NCBI GenBank assembly: GCA_016869215.1
Contig: VGEP01000006.1
Span: forward strand, 1-64,000
Direction: 5' to 3'
Source: Alphaproteobacteria bacterium
GTDB lineage: Bacteria > Pseudomonadota > Alphaproteobacteria > Rhizobiales > Xanthobacteraceae
DNA length: 64,000 bases
The position numbers were made by a program, and so were the translations under genes. How positions within the stretch are numbered: the stretch's first letter is position 1; each line of letters begins with the position of its first letter. Shown here one piece after another: positions 9,486-18,940 of this stretch. Below the pieces are notes generated by a model that did no database searches, was not told the origin of the DNA, and saw nothing but the letters and a program-made list of their open reading frames with translations.

Positions 9486-9561
9486 CTAGTGTCCCTTTGA
9501 ACCCGAAGTTCGCAAAATAGGCTGCCGCATAGGTATGCGAACTTCGGGTTCAAGACACTAG
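9486..9561. repeat. Palindromic intergenic element 2 with CTAGTGTC ends
   Basis: The left arm 9486-9514 and right arm 9536-9561 pair almost perfectly, with a 3-nt CCT bulge in the left arm just inside CTAGTGTC. It is the same size (76 bp) as element 1 and shares the pattern CTAGTGTC-N5-GA-N3-GAAGTTCGC in reversed orientation. The pair fills most of the 216 bp between murU and addB. Confidence 0.8.
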
Positions 9562-9605
9562 CGATAAACTCTTCTTCGCCATTGCGGGCCGTGTAAGGTT
9601 TCGGC

Positions 9606-12600
9606 ATGGCGACTCAGGCGCGCGTCTTCACCATTCCGGCTTCGGCGCGGTTCCTGCCCGCGCTGGTCGATGCACTGATGGCGGACCGGCTCGGGCTCGG
9701 CTTCAAGCCCGGCGGCGATCCGCTTGTGCTGGCCGGCGTCACGCTGTACCTGCCGACCCGGCGCGCCTGCCGGATGGCGCGCGCCGCGTTCCTCGATGCG
9801 CTCGACGGCGATGCCGCGATCCTGCCGCGCATCGTGTCGCTCGACGACATCGACGCCGACGAGATCATGTTCTCGGAGGCCGCGGCAGGCATCGTCCCGC
9901 CGGATGCGCTCGAACTGCCCGATACGCTCGAAGGCCTGGCGCGGCTTGCGCCGCTGTCGCAGCTCATCCTGAAGTGGGCCGAAGCCATGGCCAAGCGCAG
10001 CCGCGGCCGCGCGCCGCTGGTCGCCAACACGCCGGCTGCGGCGCTGGCGTTGGCGCGCGATCTGGCGCGGCTGATGGACGACATGACGACGCGCGAGGTC
10101 GATTGGAGGAAGCTTGAGGGGCTGGTGCCGGACGGGCTCGATCCGTATTGGCAGCAAACGCTCGAATTCCTGACCTTCATCCGCCCACACTGGCAAGCCT
10201 ACCTCGCCGAGCAGGGCGTCATCGAGCCCGCCGAACGGCGCGTCAAACTGATCGAAGCCGAGGCGCGGCGGCTCGCCGGTTCGGAGGGACCCGTGATCGC
10301 GGCAGGCTCCACCGGCTCGATCCCGGCGACCGCCATGCTGCTCGAAACCGTCGCAAAACTGCCGCACGGCGCGCTGGTGCTGCCCGGCCTCGACCTGCAC
10401 CTCGATGCCGAAGCCTGGGACCCGATAGGCGGCGGCGAAGACGGCAAGGAGCCGGCGAACAATCACCCGCAGTTCGCCATGCACGCGCTGCTCAAGCGGA
10501 TCGGCATTGGGCGCGACGCGGTGGCGTCGTTGGCCCCGCCGGCGCTGCACGGCCGCGAGCGCATCGTGTCCGAAGCCCTGTGCCCCGCCGACGCCACCGA
10601 GCAATGGCAGCGCCATCTGACCGAGCCCGAGTTCGCGGCCCACGCCGACGCGGCGCTGCACAGCGTCGTGGCGATCGAGGCGGCCAACGCCGAAGAGGAG
10701 GCGCTGACCATCGCGATCGCGCTGCGCGAAGCGGCGGAAGACAAAGGCAAGACCGCGGCACTGGTCACGCCCGACCGCGCGCTCGCCCGCCGTGTGATCG
10801 CGGCGCTGGCGCGCTGGAACGTTGCGGCCGACGATTCCGGCGGCGATCCATTGCCCGACACGCCGGCCGGTGCGTTCGCCATGCTGGTGGCGGAAGCGGC
10901 GCTCAGCGGCCTCGAGCCGGTGACGCTTCTGGCGCTGCTCAAGCATCCGCACTGCATTCTGGATCGCAGTGCCGCCGAAACCCTGGAGCTCGCGGTCCTG
11001 CGCGGCCCCCGGCCAAGGCCGAACGCCGTTGGGCTTGCCCACGCGCTCGCGACGTTCCGAAGCGAGCGATCGTCGCTGCATCGCACCGATCCGCGCCTTC
11101 GCCTGACCGACGTGGAACTCGACGCAGCGGCGGCGCTGATCGGCAAGCTCGCGGACGCGCTCGCGCCGCTGGAGCGATTGCCGCCGAAGCCCATGACGTT
11201 CGCCGCAATCGCCGAATTGCACCGCGCGGCGCTGGCTGCGCTCGGTCGCTCCAGCGACGAACTGGAAGACCAGTTCGATAAGATCGCCGAATCCGGCGGC
11301 CCGCCGGTCGAGCCGGCGCAGTATCCGGAGCTGTTCGGCGCCGTGATCGCGGACCGGCAGGTTCGCCGCCCAGAGCGCGATGTGCGTGTGCGCATATTCG
11401 GCACGGTCGACGCGCGCCTCGTGTCGGTCGACCGCATGGTGCTCGGCGGATTGGTCGAAGGCGCCTGGCCGCCGGAAACCCGCGCCGATCCCTGGCTCAG
11501 CCGCCCGATGCGCCATCAGCTCGGCCTCGACCTGCCGGAGCGGCGCGTGGGCTTGAGCGCGCACGACTTCGCGCAGGCGCTCGGCGCGCCCGAAGTGTTT
11601 CTCACTCGCGCCGCGAAGATCGGCGGCGCGCCGACGGTCGCCTCGCGTTTCGTGCAGCGGCTGGCGGCGGTGGCGGGCGGGGCACGCTGGCAGGCCGCGC
11701 TCGACCGCGGCGTGCGCTATCTCGACTGGGCGCGCTCGCTCGACATCGCGCCGCCGCAACCGAAGCCCGCCGGGCGGCCGTCGCCAAAGCCGCCGGTCGC
11801 GGCAAGGCCCCGGCGGCTAAGCGTGACGGAGATCGAGGACTGGCTGCGCGATCCCTACACGATCTACGCCCGCCACGTGCTCGCGCTGCAGCCGCTCGAT
11901 CCGGTGGACGCCGAACTGGGCGCCGCCGACCGCGGCACGCTGATCCACGACGCAATCGGCGAATTCAGCAAGCGTTTCGCAAAGGAGCCACCGCCCGACC
12001 CGGCGCGCGCGCTAGTCGAGATCGGCCGGGAGCGGTTCAAGGCTTACGCCGACTATCCCGAGGTGAGGGCGTTCTGGTGGCCACGGTTCGAGCGCATCGC
12101 GCATTGGTTTGCCGGCTTCGACGCCGACCGCAGAAGCGGCCTCGCGGCGATCTATTCCGAGATCGGCGGCAGCATTCCGATTCCGTTCGGCAGCGACGTG
12201 CTGACGCTGTCAGTGCGCGCCGACCGCATCGAGCGGCTCAAGGACGGGCGTTACGCCGTCCTCGACTACAAGACTGGCCAGCCGCCGAGCGACAAGCAGG
12301 TCCGCACCGACCTGTCGCCGCAGCTCACGCTGGAATCGGCGATTCTGCGCCGCGGCGGCTTCAAGGACATTCCGGCGGGCGCGTCGGTCGCCGAATTGCT
12401 GTATGTGCGGCTGCGCGGCGGAGAGCCCGCGGGCGAGCCCAAGGTCGTCGATCTCGACGGCAGCACACCCGACGACATCGCCGAGCGGGCGCTGGCGCGG
12501 CTGACCGAGATGGCCGCGCGCTTCGCCGATCCGGACACGCCGTATCACTCCCTGGTGCATCCGATGTGGTCGACGCACTACGGCACCTACGACCACCTGG

Positions 12601-12659
12601 CGCGCGTCAAGGAATGGTCGCTGACCGGCGGCGCGGGCGACGACGGAGGCGGCGCGTGA
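9606..12659 (+). CDS. addB: Double-strand break repair protein AddB (alphaproteobacterial type)
   Basis: The inactivated-helicase and nuclease partner of AddA. The AddAB complex resects DNA ends and loads RecA. At 1017 residues it matches the alphaproteobacterial AddB length. The N-terminal part has a degenerate UvrD-like fold (LYLPTRRACRMAR near residue 45; ALVTPDRALARRV near 385). The C-terminal PD-(D/E)XK nuclease shows GTLIHDAIGEF (near 778) and YAVLDYKTGQ (near 885). Its TGA overlaps the addA GTG start by 4 bp (GTGA), so the two subunits are translationally coupled. Confidence 0.95.
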   Translation: MATQARVFTIPASARFLPALVDALMADRLGLGFKPGGDPLVLAGVTLYLPTRRACRMARAAFLDALDGDAAILPRIVSLDDIDADEIMFSEAAAGIVPPDALELPDTLEGLARLAPLSQLILKWAEAMAKRSRGRAPLVANTPAAALALARDLARLMDDMTTREVDWRKLEGLVPDGLDPYWQQTLEFLTFIRPHWQAYLAEQGVIEPAERRVKLIEAEARRLAGSEGPVIAAGSTGSIPATAMLLETVAKLPHGALVLPGLDLHLDAEAWDPIGGGEDGKEPANNHPQFAMHALLKRIGIGRDAVASLAPPALHGRERIVSEALCPADATEQWQRHLTEPEFAAHADAALHSVVAIEAANAEEEALTIAIALREAAEDKGKTAALVTPDRALARRVIAALARWNVAADDSGGDPLPDTPAGAFAMLVAEAALSGLEPVTLLALLKHPHCILDRSAAETLELAVLRGPRPRPNAVGLAHALATFRSERSSLHRTDPRLRLTDVELDAAAALIGKLADALAPLERLPPKPMTFAAIAELHRAALAALGRSSDELEDQFDKIAESGGPPVEPAQYPELFGAVIADRQVRRPERDVRVRIFGTVDARLVSVDRMVLGGLVEGAWPPETRADPWLSRPMRHQLGLDLPERRVGLSAHDFAQALGAPEVFLTRAAKIGGAPTVASRFVQRLAAVAGGARWQAALDRGVRYLDWARSLDIAPPQPKPAGRPSPKPPVAARPRRLSVTEIEDWLRDPYTIYARHVLALQPLDPVDAELGAADRGTLIHDAIGEFSKRFAKEPPPDPARALVEIGRERFKAYADYPEVRAFWWPRFERIAHWFAGFDADRRSGLAAIYSEIGGSIPIPFGSDVLTLSVRADRIERLKDGRYAVLDYKTGQPPSDKQVRTDLSPQLTLESAILRRGGFKDIPAGASVAELLYVRLRGGEPAGEPKVVDLDGSTPDDIAERALARLTEMAARFADPDTPYHSLVHPMWSTHYGTYDHLARVKEWSLTGGAGDDGGGA

Positions 12660-15600
12660 TCCGGCCGCGCAAAGATCCGCCTCCCGAAGTGACGCAGCGC
12701 CAGATCGACGCCAGCGATCCCTCGCTCTCGGCCTGGGTCTCGGCCAACGCCGGCTCCGGCAAGACCCACGTGCTGGCGCAGCGCGTGATCCGGCTGCTGC
12801 TCGCCGGCGTCGACCCCGCGCGCATCCTCTGCATCACCTTCACCAAGGCCGCGGCGGCCAACATGTCGAACCGCGTGTTCGGCATCCTGCGTGCATGGAC
12901 CGCGCTCGGCGACGATGCGCTCGACGCCGAGATGAGGAAGATCGGCGTGCGGCGGCCCGATGCACGCGGGCGCGAGCGGGCGCGGCGGCTGTTCGCGCTC
13001 GCGCTCGACACGCCGGGCGGGCTCAAGGTGCAGACGATCCATGCGTTCTGCACCCACGTCCTGCACCTGTTTCCGTTCGAGGCCAACGTCGCGGCGCGCT
13101 TCGAGGTGCTGGACGAAGCGCAGACACGGCAGCTTCTGGAGCGATTGAGTTTCGAAGTCATGCTGAACGCCGCGGCCGAGCCCGGCACGCCGCTTGGCCG
13201 CGCGCTATCGCACGCAGTCGTGGCTTCGGCCGATACCACGTTCCGCGACATGGTGAGCGAAGCAATCCGCGCCCGCGACAAGCTCACAAGCTGGATCGAG
13301 GCGGCCGGCGGCGTGCCGGAAGCGATGGCGGAGCTATCGCGGGCGCTGGGGGTCGAACCGGATCAAACCGCAACGGATGTCAACACTGCGTTCTTCGACA
13401 ACAGCGGCATCCCTGCTTCGGAGTGGAGCGCAGTCGCCGCTACTCTAGCGCAAGGGTTGGACACTGATATTGAGCAGGGCAAGCGCTTTGCAGCACTCGC
13501 CATGCTGCAGGATGCTGATCGGATCGAGACTTATCTTGACATTTTTTGCATCAAGGACCGTTCCAAGACCAGGAGCCGGGTCTTCACCAATACAATTAAG
13601 AAATTCAATCCCGGTCTCTGCGATCGGCTGTTGAAGGAGCAGGCGCGCGTGTGGTCGCTGGTCGAACGCCAACGCGCCATCGCCGCGCGCGACCGCAGCG
13701 CAGCCTTGTTCACCATCGCCCATGCCGTCACCGAGCGCTTCCGCGCCGAGAAGAACCGCCGCGGCCTGCTCGACTACGAGGACCTGATCGACAAGGCGCT
13801 GGAACTCCTGAAGGAGCCGGCCGCCGCCTGGGTCCACTACAAGCTCGACCGCGGCATCCATCATGTGCTGATCGACGAGGCGCAGGACACCAGCCCCAAG
13901 CAGTGGGCCATCGTCACCGCGCTGGTCAGCGAGTTCTTCGCCGGCCGCGGCGCGCACGACACGACGCGGACGATTTTCGCGGTCGGCGACGAGAAGCAGT
14001 CGATCTTTTCGTTTCAGGGCGCAGCACCGCGCGAATTCGCCGCCATGCGTCAGCACTTCAGGAGACTTCACGAGCGCGCCGAACTGCAATTCGTCGCCAC
14101 CGAATTCAAGCACTCGTTCCGTTCGGGACCGAATGTGCTGGGCGCGGTGGATGCGGTGTTCGAGCGCGCCGAAGCCTACGTCGGGCTGACCGACGACCCG
14201 GTTGCGCCGGTTCACGAGTCGCTGCCGGATACCGCGCCGGGCCTGGTCGAAATCTGGAGCCTCGAAAAGGCCGACGAGCGCCAGCCTATCGAGTCCTGGC
14301 AAGCGCCATTCGACATTCAAAACGCCTCCAGCGCGCCGGTCAAACTCGCGCAGCGCATCGCGCGCAACGTCGCGGCATGGCAGCGGCAGGGCCGCAGGCC
14401 GGGCGACGTGCTGATCCTCGTGCGCCGCCGCGGCGCGCAGTTCGAGGCGATCATCCGCGCGCTGAAGAACGCCGGCATTCCGGTCGCGGGCGCGGACCGG
14501 CTGGTGCTGACCGAGCACATCGCGGTGATGGACCTGGTCGCGCTGGCCGACGTCCTGCTGCTGCCGGCAGACGATCTGGCGCTGGCGACCGTGCTGAAGA
14601 GTCCGCTGTTCGGGCTCGACGACGACGCGCTGTTTGCGCTCGCGCACGGCCGTGGCGAGGCAAGCTTGCGCGACACGATCAGGCAGCGCGATCCGGAGCT
14701 TGCGGCGCGGATCGACACGATGGCCGCGCGCGCCCGCGAATGCTCGCCGTTTGCGTTCTACTCGGAACTGCTCGGCACCGGCGGCCACCGCCGGGCGTTC
14801 CTGGAGCGGCTGGGACACGAGGCCGCCGACGCGCTCGACGAGTTCCTCAATCTCGCGCTCGACTATGAGCGCGCCGAGACCGCGACGCTGCAGGGCTTCG
14901 TCGCCTGGCTGCGCGCGGCGAAATCCGAGGTCAAGCGCGACATGGAGATGGAGCGCGACGAAGTGCGGGTGATGACCGTGCATGGGGCGAAGGGCCTGGA
15001 AGCGCCGGTCGTGATCCTCGCCGACACCACGTCGCCGCCCCGGGGCTGGCATCCGCCGCGGCTGCTGTCGCTGCCTTCCTTAAGCGGCGTGCCCGGTGCG
15101 CCGAATATGCTGGTGTGGGCGAGCTCGAAGGACAACGACACGGGCCCCATGGCGGCCGCGCGTACGGCGGCGCAAGACGAAGCCGCAAAGGAATACCGGC
15201 GGCTGCTCTATGTCGCGATGACGCGCGCTATCGACCGGCTGATCGTGTGCGGCGTCGAGGCCAGCCGCGGCGACATTCCGGAAGGCTGCTGGTACGAGCT
15301 GGTGCGCAACGGGCTGGAAGGCGTGGCAAAATCCGAACCCGCCGACGACGGCAGCGGCGAAGTGCTGCGCTTTCGCAAGACGCCGGATGAAGGCGCGATG
15401 TCTGGCGAAACGTCCGCGCAACCCGCACACCGGCCCGAAGCCCCGCCGCCGTGGCTAGCGCAGCCCGTCGCGGCGGAGCCGGCGCGCGCCGCAACGATTG
15501 CGCCCTCACGCGCCTCAGCGGAAACGCCGGCAGACGCCCCCGCCGGCTTCACGGCCGAACGCAGGCGCGCCATCCAGCGCGGCCTGATCGTTCACCGGCT

Positions 15601-16090
15601 GATGCAGTCGCTGCCGGACATTCCCGACGCGGCCCGGCGGGCCGATGCCGCACGCCGCTATATCGCGCGCCAGACGCCGGCGCCGAGCGAGGCGGATTGC
15701 GCGGCGATGCTGGATCGGGTGACGAGCATGCTGGCCGATCCGCGGTTCGCGGCACTGTTCGGCCCCGGCAGCCGCGCCGAAGTTCCGATCGTCGGGCGCG
15801 TCGGCGGCCGCATCGTGTCGGGCGTGGTGGACCGGCTGGCGATTGCGCCGGACACCGTCCTGATCGCCGACTACAAGACCAACCGGCCTGCGCCGCGCAG
15901 CCCCGGCGAAGCGGCAAACAAATATCCGGAATACGTCCGGCAGCTTGCGCTCTACCGCGCCGTCCTGCGGCAACTCTACCCCGGCCGCCTGGTGACCGCG
16001 GCGCTGCTGTGGACCGACACGCCGGAATTGATGGAGATTTCTGCGGATATGCTGGATTCGGCGTTTGACGCAGTGCTCACCCCCGCGTGA
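12656..16090 (+). CDS. addA: Double-strand break repair helicase-nuclease AddA
   Basis: The 1144-residue UvrD-family helicase/nuclease of the AddAB complex. GTG 12656 is chosen because it overlaps the addB stop and begins just before the Q-motif and Walker A NAGSGKTHVLA (31-41). Further motifs: Walker B VLIDEAQDTSP, motif III GDEKQSIFSFQGA, motif V VMTVHGAKGLEAPV, motif VI RLLYVAMTRAIDRL, and a C-terminal nuclease with GVVDRL and LIADYKTNR. Codons for about residues 230-320 (13350-13620) are visibly less GC-rich than the rest, marking a variable helicase-subdomain segment. Frame is continuous and all catalytic motifs are present. Confidence 0.95.
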   Translation: MIRPRKDPPPEVTQRQIDASDPSLSAWVSANAGSGKTHVLAQRVIRLLLAGVDPARILCITFTKAAAANMSNRVFGILRAWTALGDDALDAEMRKIGVRRPDARGRERARRLFALALDTPGGLKVQTIHAFCTHVLHLFPFEANVAARFEVLDEAQTRQLLERLSFEVMLNAAAEPGTPLGRALSHAVVASADTTFRDMVSEAIRARDKLTSWIEAAGGVPEAMAELSRALGVEPDQTATDVNTAFFDNSGIPASEWSAVAATLAQGLDTDIEQGKRFAALAMLQDADRIETYLDIFCIKDRSKTRSRVFTNTIKKFNPGLCDRLLKEQARVWSLVERQRAIAARDRSAALFTIAHAVTERFRAEKNRRGLLDYEDLIDKALELLKEPAAAWVHYKLDRGIHHVLIDEAQDTSPKQWAIVTALVSEFFAGRGAHDTTRTIFAVGDEKQSIFSFQGAAPREFAAMRQHFRRLHERAELQFVATEFKHSFRSGPNVLGAVDAVFERAEAYVGLTDDPVAPVHESLPDTAPGLVEIWSLEKADERQPIESWQAPFDIQNASSAPVKLAQRIARNVAAWQRQGRRPGDVLILVRRRGAQFEAIIRALKNAGIPVAGADRLVLTEHIAVMDLVALADVLLLPADDLALATVLKSPLFGLDDDALFALAHGRGEASLRDTIRQRDPELAARIDTMAARARECSPFAFYSELLGTGGHRRAFLERLGHEAADALDEFLNLALDYERAETATLQGFVAWLRAAKSEVKRDMEMERDEVRVMTVHGAKGLEAPVVILADTTSPPRGWHPPRLLSLPSLSGVPGAPNMLVWASSKDNDTGPMAAARTAAQDEAAKEYRRLLYVAMTRAIDRLIVCGVEASRGDIPEGCWYELVRNGLEGVAKSEPADDGSGEVLRFRKTPDEGAMSGETSAQPAHRPEAPPPWLAQPVAAEPARAATIAPSRASAETPADAPAGFTAERRRAIQRGLIVHRLMQSLPDIPDAARRADAARRYIARQTPAPSEADCAAMLDRVTSMLADPRFAALFGPGSRAEVPIVGRVGGRIVSGVVDRLAIAPDTVLIADYKTNRPAPRSPGEAANKYPEYVRQLALYRAVLRQLYPGRLVTAALLWTDTPELMEISADMLDSAFDAVLTPA

Positions 16091-16175
16091 CCAGCCTTGA
16101 CGCTTCCCTGTCGCGTTCCTAGGTTCCCGGCTCCGCTGGGATCTGTCGATCCGATTCCCAAAACAGAGGTGTTCC

Positions 16176-16496
16176 ATGGCCGTTGGCAAGGTCTCCGACG
16201 CGAACTTCGAGGCCGAAGTGCTCAAGGCAACCGGGCCGGTCGTGGTGGATTTCTGGGCCGAATGGTGCGGCCCGTGCCGGATGATCGCGCCGGCGCTGGA
16301 AGAGATCGCGGGCGCCATGGGCGACAAGGTCAAGATCGTGAAGCTGAACGTCGACGAGAATCCCGGCGTCGCCACGAAGTACGGCATCATGTCGATCCCG
16401 ACGCTGATGATCTTCAAGAACGGCGACATTGCCGACCGGCAGGTCGGGGCCGCTCCGAAGCAGAAGCTGGAGCAGTGGATCAACAAATCGGTTTGA
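16176..16496 (+). CDS. trxA: Thioredoxin
   Basis: A 106-residue cytoplasmic dithiol reductant that donates electrons to ribonucleotide reductase, methionine sulfoxide reductase and others. It has the canonical active site FWAEWCGPCRMIAPAL, the cis-proline loop SIPTLMIF and the C-terminal helix. The ATG at 16176 is 85 bp after addA; addAB-trxA is a common alphaproteobacterial order. A hairpin terminator follows at 16522-16542. Confidence 0.98.
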   Translation: MAVGKVSDANFEAEVLKATGPVVVDFWAEWCGPCRMIAPALEEIAGAMGDKVKIVKLNVDENPGVATKYGIMSIPTLMIFKNGDIADRQVGAAPKQKLEQWINKSV

Positions 16497-16521
16497 ACGT
16501 GCGCGCTTTTCGAATTTGAAG

Positions 16522-16553
16522 CGGCCGGGGTCTGCCCGGCCGTTTCGCTTTAT
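16522..16553 (+). terminator. Rho-independent-type terminator after trxA
   Basis: CGGCCGGG (16522-16529) pairs with CCCGGCCG (16535-16542) around a 5-nt loop and is followed by TTTCGCTTT. It sits between the convergent trxA and folC and may act for trxA. Confidence 0.7.
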
Positions 16554-16563
16554 GCACGCGGCG

Positions 16564-17880
16564 TTACTCCGGCGGCGTGCCGTTCTGCGCCAGCACCTCG
16601 CCCGCAAGATAGAGCGAGCCTGCGATCAGCACGCGCGGCGCAGGCTCGAGCGCAAGCCGCCCCGCCGCGGCCAGCGCCTCGGCGATGCTCCCGCAACTCT
16701 CTGCCGGCAGACCGATGCCGCGCGCCGCGTCCGCCACGCTCTCCGCCGGCAGGCTTTTCTCCTGGTTCGGGATCGGCACCGCAATGACGCATCGCGCCAG
16801 CCCGGCGAAGTTGCGCAGGAACGCCGTGCTGTCCTTGGTCGCCAGCATGCCGACGATCAGCACCAGCGGACGCGGCACCCGCTCCTCCAGATCGCCGAGC
16901 GCCGCCGCCGCCGCGCGTCCCCCGTCGGCGTTGTGACTGCCGTCGAGCCACAGTTCGCTGTCCGGCGACAGCAGCGCCTTGAGCTTGCCGTGGGCGAGGC
17001 GCTGCATCCGTGCCGGCCATTCCGCCCTGGCGACTCCGGTCTCGAACGCCGAAAGCGGCAACGCAAGCCCCGAGGCGCGCAGCGCCGCGATGGCGGTTCC
17101 CGCGTTGTCGAGCTGATGGCGGCCGTGGAGTTTCGGCGCCGGCAGATCCAGCAGCCCGTCGTCGTCCTGATAGACCAGCCGCCCGCGCTCCTCGTGCACG
17201 CTCCAGTGCTCGCCTGAGACTTTCAGCGGCGCGCGCACGCGCAGCGCCTGCCGCTCGATCGCGGCGAGCGCCGCATCCGGCTGCGGTCCGATCGCAGCCG
17301 GCACGCCCGATTTGAGAATGCCCGCCTTCTCCTCGGCGATCTTTTCCAGCGTATCGCCAAGGAACTCCAGGTGGTCCATCGACACCGGCGTGATGGCGCT
17401 CGCCAGCGGCCTGTCGATGACGTTGGTCGCGTCGAGCCGCCCACCGAGGCCGACTTCGAGCAGCAACACGTCCGCGGGATTGCGCGAGAACAACAGGAAC
17501 CCGGCGGCGGTCTCGATCTCGAACACCGTGATCGGCTGGCCCGCGTTGGCACGTTCGCATTCCTCAAGCGCACCGGCGAGCGCTTCGTCGGACACGAGCT
17601 TGCCGCCGCCCGGCGCGCCGATGCGGAAGCGCTCGTTGAACCGCACCAGATGCGGCGAGGTATAGACGTGGACGCTGCGCCCGGACGCCTCCAGCACGGC
17701 GCGCATGAAGGCGACGACCGAGCCCTTGCCGTTGGTGCCAGCCACGTGAATGACCGGCGGCACGCGCCGTTCCGGATGGCCGAGCGCATCGAGAATCCGC
17801 CACATGCGGTCGAGCGAAAGGTCGATCCGCTTGGGATGCAGCGTCAGGAGCCGCGCAACGATGGATTCGTAGTCGCTCAT
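16564..17880 (-). CDS. folC: Bifunctional dihydrofolate synthase / folylpolyglutamate synthase
   Basis: A Mur-ligase-type enzyme that adds glutamate to dihydropteroate and to folates. Its 438 residues show the P-loop VAGTNGKGSV near residue 50, the YTSPHLVRFNER substrate loop, DHLEFLGDTLEKIAEEKAGI (metal and glutamate region) and LWLDGSHNADGG in the C-terminal domain. It is the last gene of the trpF-trpB-orf-trpA-accD-folC series, 25 bp downstream of accD; accD-folC linkage is widespread. No anomaly seen. Confidence 0.96.
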   Translation of the reverse strand: MSDYESIVARLLTLHPKRIDLSLDRMWRILDALGHPERRVPPVIHVAGTNGKGSVVAFMRAVLEASGRSVHVYTSPHLVRFNERFRIGAPGGGKLVSDEALAGALEECERANAGQPITVFEIETAAGFLLFSRNPADVLLLEVGLGGRLDATNVIDRPLASAITPVSMDHLEFLGDTLEKIAEEKAGILKSGVPAAIGPQPDAALAAIERQALRVRAPLKVSGEHWSVHEERGRLVYQDDDGLLDLPAPKLHGRHQLDNAGTAIAALRASGLALPLSAFETGVARAEWPARMQRLAHGKLKALLSPDSELWLDGSHNADGGRAAAAALGDLEERVPRPLVLIVGMLATKDSTAFLRNFAGLARCVIAVPIPNQEKSLPAESVADAARGIGLPAESCGSIAEALAAAGRLALEPAPRVLIAGSLYLAGEVLAQNGTPPE

Positions 17881-17905
17881 GAAGCCGGATATCGAAAACA
17901 GCGCA

Positions 17906-18823
17906 CTAGCCCGGCGCCGAGGCGGGCGTGGCTTCCGGTTGCGGCGCCGGCAGGCTCGGCTTGACCTCAGCCGGCGGCGCCTTGGTCAGCGTCCGGCACA
18001 GGCTTGCCAGCGTCGGGCGCAGCTTGTGGCGATGCACCACCATGTCCACCATGCCGTGATCGAGCAGGTACTCGGATTTCTGGAACCCCTCCGGCAGCTT
18101 CTCGCGGATGGTCTGCTCGATCACGCGCGGGCCGGCGAAGCCGATCAGCGCACCGGGTTCGGCAATGTGCACATCGCCGAGCATAGCGTAGGAGGCGGTG
18201 ACGCCGCCGGTGGTCGGATTGGTCAGCACCACGATGTAGGGCTTCTTCGCATCGCGCAGCATCTGTACGGCGACCGTGGTTCGCGGCAATTGCATCAGGG
18301 ACAGGATGCCCTCCTGCATGCGCGCGCCTCCGGAGGCCGCGAACATGATGAACGGCGTGCCGCGTTCGGCCGCGGCCGTGAGCCCAGCAATCACCGCCTC
18401 GCCCGCTGCCATGCCGAGCGAGCCGCCCATGAAATCGAAGTCCTGCACGCCCACGACCACGGGAATTCCGTCGAGCGTTCCGACGCCGGCCTTTACCGCG
18501 TCGTCGAGTCCGGTCTTGGTGCGGGCGTCCTTGAGCCGGTCCGCGTAGCGGCGCTCGTCGCGGAACTTGAGCGGGTCCGCCGCCACTTCGGGCACCGGAA
18601 CCTCTTGCCACGCTCCGCCGTCGAAGATCGACTTCATGCGCGCGTTGGCGCCCATGCGCATGTGGTAGTTCGAGCTCGGAATGACGAACTGGTTGGTCTC
18701 GACGTCCTTGAAGAACACGAGCTGCCCGGTCTCCGGACACTTGATCCAGAGATTCTCCGGCGACTCGCGGCGATTGAGGAAACTGCGAATCTTCGGCCGG
18801 ACGACATTGGTGATCCAGTTCAT
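17906..18823 (-). CDS. accD: Acetyl-CoA carboxylase carboxyltransferase subunit beta lacking most zinc cysteines
   Basis: With AccA it transfers CO2 from carboxybiotin to acetyl-CoA, giving malonyl-CoA for fatty acid synthesis. The start is taken at [10 protein letters not shown] (18823), the usual alphaproteobacterial N-terminus, not the longer open frame. Crotonase-fold motifs are intact: [27 protein letters not shown] and [16 protein letters not shown]. The N-terminal zinc ribbon is degenerate: only Cys29 of the four canonical cysteines remains, the others being Thr32, Ile48 and Ser51, so zinc binding is unlikely. Related Rhizobiales proteins appear to share this loss. The C-terminal 30 residues are Pro/Ala-rich. 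Confidence 0.96.
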   Translation of the reverse strand: MNWITNVVRPKIRSFLNRRESPENLWIKCPETGQLVFFKDVETNQFVIPSSNYHMRMGANARMKSIFDGGAWQEVPVPEVAADPLKFRDERRYADRLKDARTKTGLDDAVKAGVGTLDGIPVVVGVQDFDFMGGSLGMAAGEAVIAGLTAAAERGTPFIMFAASGGARMQEGILSLMQLPRTTVAVQMLRDAKKPYIVVLTNPTTGGVTASYAMLGDVHIAEPGALIGFAGPRVIEQTIREKLPEGFQKSEYLLDHGMVDMVVHRHKLRPTLASLCRTLTKAPPAEVKPSLPAPQPEATPASAPG

Positions 18824-18940
18824 GCGCGCAGGTTCTCGGATCGCTGGGCCAACATTGGGTCTGTCTGGACCATTGCTACGGACACTATAGCTAAAGATGC
18901 CGGCGCCCGGGACAAGCACGGGCACGGCGAAATTTCGCAA

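Noticed and set aside
9558-11759. 733-codon minus-strand frame opposite addB
   Set aside because: Shadow of the addB codon pattern; composition is low-complexity Arg/His/Gly and AddB motifs on the plus strand are unambiguous.
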